Shown here: piece by piece, positions 55,167 to 64,000 of the stretch | Numbering within the stretch: the stretch's first letter is position 1 | Layout of the letters: every line of letters begins with the position of its first letter | Source: Anodontia alba | Lineage: Eukaryota > Mollusca > Bivalvia > Lucinida > Lucinidae | Reading direction: 5' to 3' | Length of the DNA: 64,000 bases | Assembly (NCBI GenBank): GCA_964016985.1 | Contig: OZ024825.1 | Span: 36,641,557 to 36,705,556 of the forward strand | The notes under the pieces: generated by a model | What the model was told of the DNA's origin: nothing | The model's database searches: none | The model's input: the letters and a program-made list of their open reading frames with translations, nothing else | Program-made: the position numbers and the translations under genes

Positions 55167-56900
55167 AACGTTTTGTGCCTTTGGTGAGTTTCCAGGCCTA
55201 TACACAGACTTTTGAAATGGAAGGGGCGGGTGTGTGAATTCTTGGCTATTCTTAAAGGGGACACAGATGCCAGCAAAATGCCGATAGGGGATGCAAAATT
55301 AAGGAATCTAAAGTGATTTTATGGCCAAATCTGCATGATTTTAATAATTGGCCCGAAAGGGGTACAGATCTCGTTTCATCGTTTGTTCGGTCAGACACTC
55401 CATGGATTTTTCACTTACATTTAATTTAGGCTTAAAAACCCATGCCCGTGGGTTTTGAAATGGGGATGGTGTGATCGTATGGAGGCGTGCAAATGCTCAG
55501 AAAATATCGATTTAGAGGCGAAAATTAGGGGTGTAACCTGTGTTTTCGATTAAAATCTGCTTGATTTTTTAAATAATTTGTCCACAATGGGGACTACGTC
55601 CGCCAACTCCATCCCCAACCCCATCTGCTTGATTTTGAAATGAATTTGTCCACCCCCATCCCCAATCACACACACACACGCACGCACAGCGCATATGGAA
55701 GAACACGTTACAAAATCTGTAATGTTTTCTATTGATAGCAAATGAAAATGACAAAGGTTTCCTCGATACAACTCGATACAACTCATATAATTATCATATC
55801 ACGCTAGCAAATTTATGCGGTGAAGACCCCTTGTAAATTTCACTTATAATCGGAAAATGGGATTACAGGGGAATGTGTAATTTTTCTGGCTGCTGCTTAA
55901 AAATCTATATAAGCGGACTGTTCATAAAGATTTGTAGACAACAATGTTAAGTAACACCACATGGGGAGATCTTATAAGACAGTTTGCCGACAAGCATTAA
56001 AAATCAGGAGCGTTACATAAATAAAAAAAATACAATTAAGATTCTCTGATATGGACTTTCGGTTGTACGCGCAAGGAGAATACAAGCAAAGAACAATATG
56101 GTTCTAAACTATACATTGTAACATTTGGATTTCGATGTACATTTGATGAAATTCCGTTAAAATGATGGGAATTAAGGGCATTATAAGATTTCAAGATGAC
56201 TGACATATGGGTGTTTTCTTTTTGTTTTGAATGTTTAACTGGATTCCACAGATTTTAAAGGAACTATGTACCAGGCTCATCGTGTGATTATTATTATTAT
56301 TATTACTATTATTGTTGTTGTTGTTGCTAAATTCTAGATTAAGCGACCCACCTAACTCAGGTAATGGTCAAATATGAACGACTCAGTATAAGAAAATGGA
56401 TAGATTCTTGTAATTAGATATACAAATGTCAGCCCGATGGACGAATAAGCACCTGTTGTTAACTTTATTATAGATTTTTTTACTGATATTGGTGAATATT
56501 GTGCCGAGTTGGGATATTGCTATGAATAATTGATATATCATAGATTTACAGTGGTAACGTTACGTTTATTTCTGATCTGATGGCACTCGTTGGCCCTGCA
56601 TCGGCGCTGCGGTTCTTCGAGTTTCCAAAATCAACATTTCAATCGAAACTTAGGGAGGGAAATATCACGTTTCACATACAGAACATCATTTTGGCAGCGA
56701 AAAGCTGTTTTATTGCATATAAGTTCTTAAACGTAATGACATTGGTTCTAGTAATATTATTACATTAAACTCTCCTTCAAACCAATCAAACCCTATTAAA
56801 ATTGCTACAAAAAGAGACACTAGCATTTGCACACAGGCTTAGCACCATATTGTGCGAGCAGGTTTTAATTTATACTGCTTTTTTAGACAGAGCTCACTCC
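55167..56900. other. Interior of the 3.26-kb TIR element
   Basis: No transposase motif could be read on either strand. Old partial repeats (CCCGTGGGTTTTGAAATGGG near 55442, similar at 55210) and an (ATT)n(GTT)n tract at 56290-56330 are present. The longest frames are about 60-80 codons. Confidence 0.5.
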
Positions 56901-57415
56901 GTCAATTTTCAGTGCCTCCGAAATCCAGCAACAGTCCCTCCGAGATCTACAGCATCATGTGTCAATGTACCTCCGAATATTCCGTTATCAAAATTTCGCT
57001 AGTACTTGCTTTAAATTTCATCCAGGGGGCATTATTTTTTGTTGATAAACTGAAACAACTATGAAGACAGTCGAAGAGAAGGTAAGTCCATCCTTGGGCA
57101 ATAATAAACCAACATGTCATTTACCATGATCGGGCTGGTAGCCGTCGAAAAGGCAAAAATTGAGATGAAAAATAGATCATCTGGGTTCAAATGCCGTTTT
57201 CACCTCCACAAAGTAGCTGAGAAAGGAAATATTTGCGTTAACATATTCATTATCATGTCTCTAGAACGACCAACTCAGCTTTTTTATCAAATGAATAAGA
57301 TATAAACTATAAAAAATGGATAAATACATACCCTGTCGCTGGATGACGTCATTTTTTTACCTCCGAAATCTCGCAACCTCCGATATCCCGATATCGGGTT
57401 TCCCTGGGTGAAGAC

Positions 57416-58400
57416 TGATTAATCAAATTATAAACCGGTACAGCTTCCGATCGCGTTGTGCTCTTTGTCGAGGCCGACGCGAAGAGAATTGCAATTATAT
57501 GGTTTGTGTTGTAGTTGTATGTTATAGAGGATATTTACTCATTTGCTGTGAATACCATAAATATTGTTATCGAGTGTAATGAAAAGATCAGTATTTTCAC
57601 GAATGCGAAGCACGAGTGAAAATTTGAATGTTTTCATTACACGAGATGAAAATGTTTTATGGTATTCACTGAAAAAGAGTAAATTTTCTTTTTATTTTAT
57701 TGTTTACAGGCCAATGCGCGTTTCTGACGTCATATCTAACGTCACCAAACAAAACATTGAACGTCATGGCGTCGACGTTCAGTCCTTAACATGTGAAACG
57801 CTGGAGAGACAAAAACAAAAAGTTTCGGAAAATCAAAATAATATTGATACCTAACTGTTCTTTACATTCTAACTAAGAAAATGCATACCAACACTAGATA
57901 GTTTTGTTCAGAAACAAAGAAGTTAGAGGTGTTCAAAATCTGAAGTGAAGGTAACATCCACTTCTGAACCAAGGAAGAAAACCGACGTCGTCCATAGCGA
58001 GCAGTGAAAATATAAATCGTCACATGATGAGTAACAAGTAAAATGATACGATATCAATTCACTAGTGATTGATATGACTTTTATTTTCACCAGATATACA
58101 CTGATTTCACCGCTAACAATAAAAGAAAGTGTTTTATCATATGCTATAAATAGTATATATGTGAAAACAAAAATATCATAAACAATTCTAACGTTGCTGG
58201 AGTCTCTGTGTACTGATACAATTTGACTGGTTCCCTCACCCTATAGCTCAATACTTCGCATATAGGGATCGGTCAGGCATAATCCTACCGGTATTCTATA
58301 GAACACAGGAAACCAGTTAATGATACAATTAGGCGTCATCCAACCTGGCACTTAGTCTAACAGGAAGTCACCCTAGGTCCGTTTTGAACGCCCTTAGGCG
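57416..58400. repeat. Worn dispersed repeat, no gene
   Basis: AATACCATAAATATTG and TTTTATGGTATTCACTG, with TGTAATGAAAAGATC and GTTTTCATTACACGA, form inverted pairs (57550-57670). A 96-codon frame here overlaps this repeat and is not called a gene. The remainder is AT-rich. Confidence 0.5.
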
Positions 58401-58404
58401 TAAC

Positions 58405-58510
58405 AGAGACAATTTGCATGAAAAGTCAAGGTCTATGTTCTAGGAAAAATAAGAAAATTATCACCAATTTGTTGTTTGCTTAATTAGCCCAGAGCGTGGG
58501 TTAAGGCTAA
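58405..58510. mobile_element. Family B, half copy
   Basis: GAGACAATTTGCATGAAAAG to AATTAGCCCAGAGCGTGGGT. Confidence 0.7.
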
Positions 58511-58699
58511 GAAAGTACAATATCACTCGACACTCTCTCCATTACAATCTTCTTCTTCCGTGTACTCTGAAATAATCCCGATCTGACGAATGATCAGAGT
58601 TGTATTCAAATTTGGGGCTTATAGAGGACAAAAACATGCAAGTATGAGCCCCGATGTAAGATAACGTGGTCCGCGCCATGTAACAACGTGTCTTCGGAC

Positions 58700-58790
58700 A
58701 TATGCGGACAACGAAGGTCCAGATCAGACTGCGCTTCCGCGCTGTCTGATCAGAACCTTCATTGTCCGCTTATAGAATCATTGGGTACTG
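58700..58790. mobile_element. Family H hairpin
   Basis: GCGGACAACGAAGGTCCAGA, TCAGACTGCGCTTCCGCGCT and mirror, then CCGCTTATAGAATCATTGGG. Confidence 0.8.
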
Positions 58791-58842
58791 TAGGACATAA
58801 GGAAGTATAGTAAAGTTCCTGATCAGACTAACTATACAATGT

Positions 58843-58869
58843 AAAAAAAAAAAAAAAAAAAAAAAAAAA
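58843..58869. repeat. Poly-A tract
   Basis: Directly before a family-A element. Confidence 0.95.
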
Positions 58870-58873
58870 CGTA

Positions 58874-59155
58874 CATCACGAAAACATGCCTATATAATTT
58901 TGACTACCTTAAACCCCATTTTTATATAGTAAAACTGGGGTTTACAGGGGTATACATTATTTTTCTTCTTTCTGCTGAAAACATAGATTGTGGGTACTCG
59001 TTAGAACCGCCTCGGCGAGGCGGTTCTAACGAGTACCCACAATCTATGTTTTGAGCAGAAATATGAAAAATATCAGGGTTTTTTTTTTATTTGAAAATTT
59101 TAAATTTTTGGAGGAGAAATTTTCTATATAATTGAATAGGCGTGTTTTCGTAATG
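58874..59155 (-). mobile_element. Family A foldback element
   Basis: Complete; one of the most regular copies, with a perfect central stem. Confidence 0.95.
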
Positions 59156-59569
59156 GATTTTATGGTAAAATTCTGACATTTGGCTGCCAGCGCTTTTACC
59201 ATAAATTTTACTGGCGCATGTAATACTATTGCAGGAATTACCGCCTAGGACTGGGTAAGGCTGGGTAAGCTTAAGATACTGTGCGGTAGCTCACGCCCTA
59301 GACTGGCTCCCGTCTAACTGATATATGAATCAACATAAAAAAAAACTATTTATATTCTATAAAAATCCTATTTTTGGAATGTCCGTCTCTCTGATTTGGT
59401 TGATCAGTTATGAGTTTCTGACTGGTAAGAGAGATGATGATTTTTGTAGAAAAATAGTCAAGGAGTATTTTACCTTTGTTAGATTAGAAATGTAAAACTC
59501 ATTGTGTGGTGCCAGGCGGTTAGGGGATGTAACTTAGGGGTAATTTTGATAAGGGTGTGCAAGCCAGTA

Positions 59570-59925
59570 TTTCAAAACCTACCCCATTCATATACCTGGC
59601 CTTTGAAAAAACGGACCCATTAATATACTTGAGCATTCAAAATGTTGACCTATTCATATACTGCCCTTTGATTTTTTGTTCCCATTTTCTGCTGGTTGTT
59701 ACACAAATATCACAGTCAATTCATGTAATACCATAAGAGGATAAGCAGCCTCGAAAAATCTGAGCGAAAAATATGTGCATATACCAGGATGTCAGAAAAA
59801 TGGGGCCTTTCACATAGGAATTCAGAAAATTTGGGCCATTCATATACTTTTTGTTGAAAAAGGGGCCAATCAGATACCTGGCAGTGCTGAAAAAGGGGGC
59901 CATTCGGCACGCACATCCATACTAT
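59570..59925. repeat. Degenerate tandem motif next to the ZAR1-like exon
   Basis: GGGCCATTCATATACTTTTT-like units recur irregularly about every 35-45 bp (CCCATTCATATACCTGGC, GACCTATTCATATACTGCCC, GGGGCCAATCAGATACCTGG). The array stops about 75 bp from the exon donor at 60000. Confidence 0.65.
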
Positions 59926-59999
59926 GCCATATATAAGAAAGTTACCACCTCTCCCCTACCCCCCTCTAGCTTTTCTGTGACGTGATGCTTTATACTTAC

Positions 60000-60151
60000 T
60001 TCGGAGCCTCCTCTTCTTTTAGGGTACACATGGGCACTTTCCCAATGCCCATTACATTCTGGACAGCGAAAATATCCGTACATGATTAGTGCGCAGCAAG
60101 AAATACTTAGTTGAAATTTCCAGTAAATAGCCGCAAACACTTGACGTAGTT
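60000..60151 (-). CDS. ZAR1-like 3CxxC protein, penultimate exon
   Basis: Exon encoding MYGYFRCPECNGHWESAHVY followed by PKRRGGSE, ending in phase 0 at a donor GTAAGT (59999-59994). YGYF-x-C-x2-C-x3-W-x-SA-x-V is the start of the ZAR1/3CxxC zinc-binding domain and supplies its first cysteine pair. The next residues after splicing (YWAQDCKSC) continue the domain correctly. The 3' edge is firm. The 5' edge is uncertain: the frame stays open upstream to about 60198, and I chose the CTTTACAG acceptor at 60152-60159. A start at the in-frame ATG at 60083 would give a very short protein and is less likely. Upstream exons were not recognised in 60.2-64 kb and may lie outside the window. The intron to 48192 is about 11.8 kb. 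Confidence 0.75.
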
Positions 60152-60233
60152 CTGTAAAGTGACAACTACCGTGTACAGTCGTTGGCCAAAAGTCTGATTA
60201 CAACATACCTAAATTCACTGTTTTAAAGGAACG

Positions 60234-60492
60234 GTATCATCCTATATAATTTTTAACCCGCTTAAACCCCACTTTTATATATTAAAACTGGGGTTTACAG
60301 GGTTATATATTATTTTTCTTATTTCAGCTCAAAAACATAGATTGTGTGTACTCGTTAAAACCGCCTCGGCGAGGCGGTTCTAGCGAGTACCCACAATCTG
60401 TTTTGAGCAGAAATAAGAAAAAAATATTAGAATTTTTATCTGAAAACTTTCCGTTTTTGGTAGCGAAATTGAATAGGCGTGTTTTCGTAATG
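60234..60492 (-). mobile_element. Family A foldback element
   Basis: The left terminal repeat is worn (ATCATCCTATATAATTTTTA). The core is intact apart from TTAAAACC. Confidence 0.85.
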
Positions 60493-60841
60493 GTGAATAG
60501 ATTCTAAAAGGCATATCCATTGAGTGCAATGAGCACACAAATGTACACAACAATTAATGTGTCGAAGTTTTCTGGACCAGACTAGTTGGTTTCGGCCAAT
60601 TAAGCTCAAAAGTGACCCTCCAAATTCCGGGAATGGGCTCATTGATTGTAAAGGACCAGAAAATATAAAGTACTCCATAATGAAGTACGGGAAGACATTT
60701 TACGGCCGCTGGATGACACTAATACCAGCTTAGTGAAGGTAAATTGATTCTAAAAGGCATGCCACTTGAGGACAATGAAGACATACATGCAATGAAAAAT
60801 AAAAATAAAAAAAAAAAACAAATAAATAAATAACTAGCTGC

Positions 60842-61190
60842 CATCATGAAAACATACCTATATAATTTTGACCCCCTTAAACCCACTTTTATATAGTAAA
60901 ACTGAGGTTATCTTTTTGACGTTTATTTTACAGGGGTATACATTATTTTTCTTATTTTTGCCAAAAAAACAGATTGTGGGTACTCGTTAGAACCGCCTCG
61001 CCGAGGCGGTTCTAACGAGTACCCACAGTCTATGTTTGAGCAGAAATATGAAAAAATATTAGATTTTTTATCTGAAAATTTAAATTTTTCATTTTTTTTT
61101 TTGTTTTTTTTTTTTGTTTGTTTGTTTTGGAGGGGGCGGGGGGCGAGGGTAAAATTTTGTACATATTTGAAACGGTGTGTTTTCGTAATG
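60842..61190 (-). mobile_element. Family A, expanded
   Basis: Two extra segments, one near 60905-60930 and a T/G-rich one at 61095-61145, lengthen it to about 349 bp. Confidence 0.85.
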
Positions 61191-61321
61191 AGTGTCGAAA
61201 CTTTCTAGGTCAAACTAGCTGGTTTGGGCAAATTACGCCCCATCAGTTGAGCCTCATATAATTTTTTAAAACTTTTCCGAGCGGAAAGCGCACAGTGATT
61301 ACAAAAGTGTAGAAAATACAA

Positions 61322-61430
61322 CCCAGCTAGGATTCTTTATAAATCTATAGCGGACAATTATCGGCCCGTCAGCTACTTTGACGGGCCGATAACGGCCCGC
61401 TATAGATTTATATAGAATCCTTACTGGGAA
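61322..61430. mobile_element. Family D foldback element
   Basis: CCCAGCTAGGATTC to GAATCCTTACTGGG. Both ends carry the matching change GCATTC to GGATTC. Confidence 0.85.
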
Positions 61431-61610
61431 ACTAGACATAGTGAAGTACTATATTACGGCCGCCACATGGCACTTGCACGAGCTATAGTGGACATGAATA
61501 TATTCTTATAGGAATGACCATTGAGGGCAATGAACACACACGCAAACATGAGTAAAAAAATCTGTAGAATTTTTCAATTTTCCCAGAATGAGCTGAAGTG
61601 AGTCCAAACT

Positions 61611-61615
<5 letters not shown>

Positions 61616-61648
<33 letters not shown>
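61616..61648. repeat. (GA)n microsatellite
   Basis: About 16 GA units inside a CTATAAGAG/CTCTTATAG inverted pair. Confidence 0.95.
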
Positions 61649-61649
<1 letters not shown>

Positions 61650-61879
61650 CTTATAGTCGATATAATTCACTTAAATTAATACCAATCATGAAAGAGAATG
61701 CACACTTGCAGTGAAAATGGTTTAGTGTATTTTCACAAATAAGAAGATATACCAGCAAATTCTCTGCTTGATGTTGATGAGCATACGTCATCATAATATG
61801 CTTTTTTTATTTGGAAAAGCCCAAGTAGGATGTAAAATTATATTATGCCATTTTATAACATAAATTATTACATAAAAAG

Positions 61880-62300
61880 CAGTGTCGCACGTTATTAGCA
61901 GCCGTGCATTAACCGGCAAAAAGCCGTGTATTAACAAGGTCATTCACGCGCTGTTAATGCACGGCTACGCAACTTTCAATATGATCGTACCGGGGCCACA
62001 GATTTGCTGCCGTTACGAGATGTGTACTGCCCGGCCCTAGAACGAGCATAGTCAGTGGAAATTACGTTCGCGAGACATCGGTGAAAAGGCGAAACAAAAT
62101 AGTGCAAGAAATAACGCGAAATGTAGCAAATGTTTTCAGTTTTTATGCAATAATAGCGATCGAACATGGTTTTTCAATGCATTAACATTCGCCAGGTCCC
62201 TTGGGAGGTATTGAAAACCGAGGCCGGAGGCCTCGGTTTTCAACACCTCCCACGGGACCTGGCGAATGTTAATGCATGAAAAACCATGTTTGATCCCTAT
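61880..62300. mobile_element. Foldback DNA with long perfect palindrome
   Basis: ACATGGTTTTTCATGCATTA-type arms at 62163-62225 and 62228-62292 mirror almost perfectly around GAGGCCGGAGGCCTC. A second inverted pair (AGCCGTGCATTAACCGGC / GTTAATGCACGGCT) lies at 61900-61970. Confidence 0.75.
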
Positions 62301-62349
62301 AGTGTCATATTTGCTTGGTCGACTTTACTCTCTCCACACCTTGCCCGCA

Positions 62350-62428
62350 GCATGAGAAAAAGTGCCTCCCGACATGTGCGCCCAACAAAGACGGGGCGCA
62401 CATGTCCGAAGGTATGTTTTCCAACATT
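62350..62428 (+). mobile_element. Family F, internal deletion
   Basis: The left end GAGAAAAAGTGCCTCCCGAC and right end GGGGCGCACATGTCCGAAGG are joined after AACAAAGAC. Both hairpins are gone. Confidence 0.75.
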
Positions 62429-62764
62429 ATGGCTCATAAGACAGCAAACTCAGAAAGATGTTGTTACAAATTAGAAGCAGTTAACCTGGTTTTTGATAGC
62501 TGCATGTACGAGTCACGTCGCGAGAATAAACTTTCAGTGCACATGTCCGGCCTCTTAGTAAGGCCACATGTCTAGTTCTTTGGCTGAAGTTTCCCCTTCT
62601 CTTTAAATAGCCTGTGCTGTTAATGAGAACGTTATATTCCATTCTCCGTGGAGCTCCTTTCAGTCTCACATCGCTTTGGTTTTCCTTCTGCTATCCTATA
62701 CCTAATTTCACTTAACACTCCCATTAAACATAAGTTAGGTTTAGCGTTCACAAAAAGGGCATTG

Positions 62765-62831
62765 GCAAACGGTGGGGACTCAGATCAGACACCACAGAAT
62801 GCGGCGTCTGATCAGGGTCTACACTGTTTGC
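62765..62831. mobile_element. Family C hairpin
   Basis: GCAAACGGTGGGGACTCAGA to GGTCTACACTGTTTGC. Confidence 0.8.
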
Positions 62832-63120
62832 ATTAACTACAGGAATTTCTATGAAATATAGTAATAATAAAAACTACACAGATACCTCTTCTGTTGGAAA
62901 TAGACCGGTCCATAGTAGAAGAGTCCACTAGGCATAAATGGGTTAATACAGTCAGAAAATAATATTGCACGGTAACTCTATTGCTACATGATTGACAATC
63001 ACGCAAGTTTGTAGCTTATACAAAATTCTTTACATTTAGGGGAACAGATTATGTCTTTGGACTTCCTTTTGGATCCATTCTGTAAAATAATTGTATTTGC
63101 TATACTAATGTTGTTGTTTT

Positions 63121-63124
<4 letters not shown>

Positions 63125-63166
<42 letters not shown>
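63125..63166. repeat. (GT)n microsatellite
   Basis: About 20 GT units. Confidence 0.95.
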
Positions 63167-63169
<3 letters not shown>

Positions 63170-63243
63170 GATAAAATAAAAATTAAACCAATCTAAATTT
63201 TCATTGTTTACAGAAGGAAATGTAATCTTCATTACGCCTTCAT

Positions 63244-63615
63244 GGTGAGGAGATTAAGTTTGGGGAAAAACAACCATCTGACTTACGTCAGTCTTGCGCT
63301 CAACCCTCGAGCTGTCTTATCAGGACCGAGGACCGTTTGGTGCGGTATTTTAGATTCTGGACCCTCCTGTGTGTGGCTGTAGAATCTGTCATTTTACCTG
63401 AGCTGGACCGGTGCGGTATTTAAGAATCTGCACCCTCATATGTGGCTTTAGAATCTGTTCAGTTTGCCTCAGCTGAACTACCAGGACCATCTGGTGAGAA
63501 GATTAAGTTTTGGAAAAACAACCATCTGACTTACGTCAGTCTTGCGCTCAACCCTCGAGCTGTCTTACCAGGACCGAGGACCGTTTGGTGCGGTATTTAA
63601 ATTCTGGACCCTTGT
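63244..63615. repeat. Tandem duplication, ~251-bp offset
   Basis: A segment of about 120 bp (GGTGAGGAGATTAAGTTTGG to TTTGGTGCGGTATTTTAGAT) recurs at 63495 with few changes. Between them GGTGCGGTATTTAAGAATCT is a third partial copy. Confidence 0.85.
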
Positions 63616-63649
63616 CACGTGATCGGACGAGCGTTGGGCACGGTGACGA

Positions 63650-64000
63650 TGGACTAGACGCAATCACAAGCAATCAGAGGATAAACACAACACTTTGTAA
63701 AAACAAGCATGTATTTAAAAAGTTCAAAAAAAAACAAACTATAATTTAAAAGTTCAAATTTCCATGTTCTAATTTCTATGTTCCGAAGCTTCCATAATCC
63801 ATAGGTACTGTTAAACTTCATATTCTGAAAAATCTATTTAATTATATTTCCATAATTAAATATAATATAAATTTACATAACTTGAAGAAACTTGTCCACG
63901 GATGTATCCTTCATGATATTTCCGGTTATCACTAACACTTTTTCCCATAGAACTTTGAACAAAGCTTGCCGGAAAACATTTGATGGTCAATCATAGTGAC
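63650..64000. other. No supported feature
   Basis: AT-rich end of the window with short GTTCAAA/ATTTCCATGTTC repeats; no exon recognised. Confidence 0.5.

Larger units (their letters stand above)
54152..57410. mobile_element. 3.26-kb TIR element with CAC ends and 5-bp target duplication
   Basis: Both ends start CACCCAGGGAAACCCGATAT. The terminal inverted repeat is about 93 bp, identical for the first 55 and with about five mismatches after that. The flanks repeat AAGAC exactly (54147-54151 and 57411-57415). TCGGAGG motifs recur inside: three at 54587, 54609 and 54642 on the plus strand, and three mirrored at 56970, 56937 and 56915. They lie about 435, 460 and 490 bp from each end, so a diverged inverted region extends roughly 500 bp inward. 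No long transposase frame is present. A decayed family-A copy is inserted at 54857-55166. CAC termini with a 5-bp duplication are known for Transib/RAG-related transposons, but the heptamer CACWRTG is not matched, so the superfamily is open. Confidence 0.85.

Noticed and set aside
54152..57410. Endogenous viral or retrotransposon insertion
   Set aside because: Ends are inverted rather than direct repeats, and no reverse transcriptase, integrase or capsid-like motif is visible.
57564..57854. 96-codon plus-strand frame
   Set aside because: It overlaps an inverted dispersed repeat (AATACCATAAA / TTTATGGTATT) and shows no domain.

Overview
This window is eukaryotic, intron-rich and almost saturated with short mobile elements. 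Hundreds of bases of foldback DNA elements (MITE-like palindromes), several tRNA-derived SINE families with clear target-site duplications, a decayed Tc1/mariner element, long minisatellites and many homopolymer or dinucleotide tracts fill nearly all of it. The combination of SINEs, GGGCCCAGTTGTTC-type MITEs, 'caggtgagct'-ended repeats and an AT-rich background points to a mollusc, most likely a bivalve. That is an inference from general knowledge of such genomes; no database search was possible.

Two real gene structures can be supported, both on the minus strand and both visible only when splice sites are read rather than long ORFs. (1) A compact three-exon gene at 29720-11056 encodes a predicted 176-residue protein: a start exon (29581-29720), a proline-rich exon (15688-15794) and a terminal exon (11056-11339) carrying a SAM domain. 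Donor and acceptor phases agree at both junctions (phase 2, then phase 1). (2) The 3' end of a zygote-arrest (ZAR1/ZAR1L)-like gene has an exon at about 60000-60151 and a terminal exon at 48001-48192. Together they make a 3CxxC-type zinc-binding domain joined in phase 0 across an 11.8-kb intron; its 5' exons were not found. A weaker candidate terminal exon of unknown function lies on the plus strand at 32460-32698. A possible tyrosine-kinase-like fragment near 41.4-42.4 kb is split by a foldback element.

Layout: 1-11 kb is dense foldback families A-E and I. 11-30 kb is the SAM gene with its introns full of A, B and F elements, pogo-like MITEs, SINEs and degenerate tandem repeats. 30-33 kb is low-complexity DNA and the candidate plus-strand exon. 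33.2-37.4 kb is a 47-bp minisatellite of about 48 units, interrupted by a 1.9-kb repeat-bearing insertion. 37.4-48 kb is more A, B, C and F copies and an 815-bp long-armed foldback element. 48-60 kb is the ZAR1-like intron, with an 81-bp minisatellite (14 copies), a dead Tc1 element (51857-53390) and a 3.26-kb element with 93-bp terminal inverted repeats and a 5-bp target duplication (54152-57410). 60-64 kb is further A copies, a long palindrome and a tandem duplication.

The most striking pattern is modularity. One stem-loop core (TACTCRTTAGAAxCGCCTCG and its complement) sits at the centre of at least three element families with otherwise unrelated arms. A second core (TGATCAGACTGCGC-like) recurs in three others. 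Many copies lie in introns of the two genes, where they would form long RNA hairpins.
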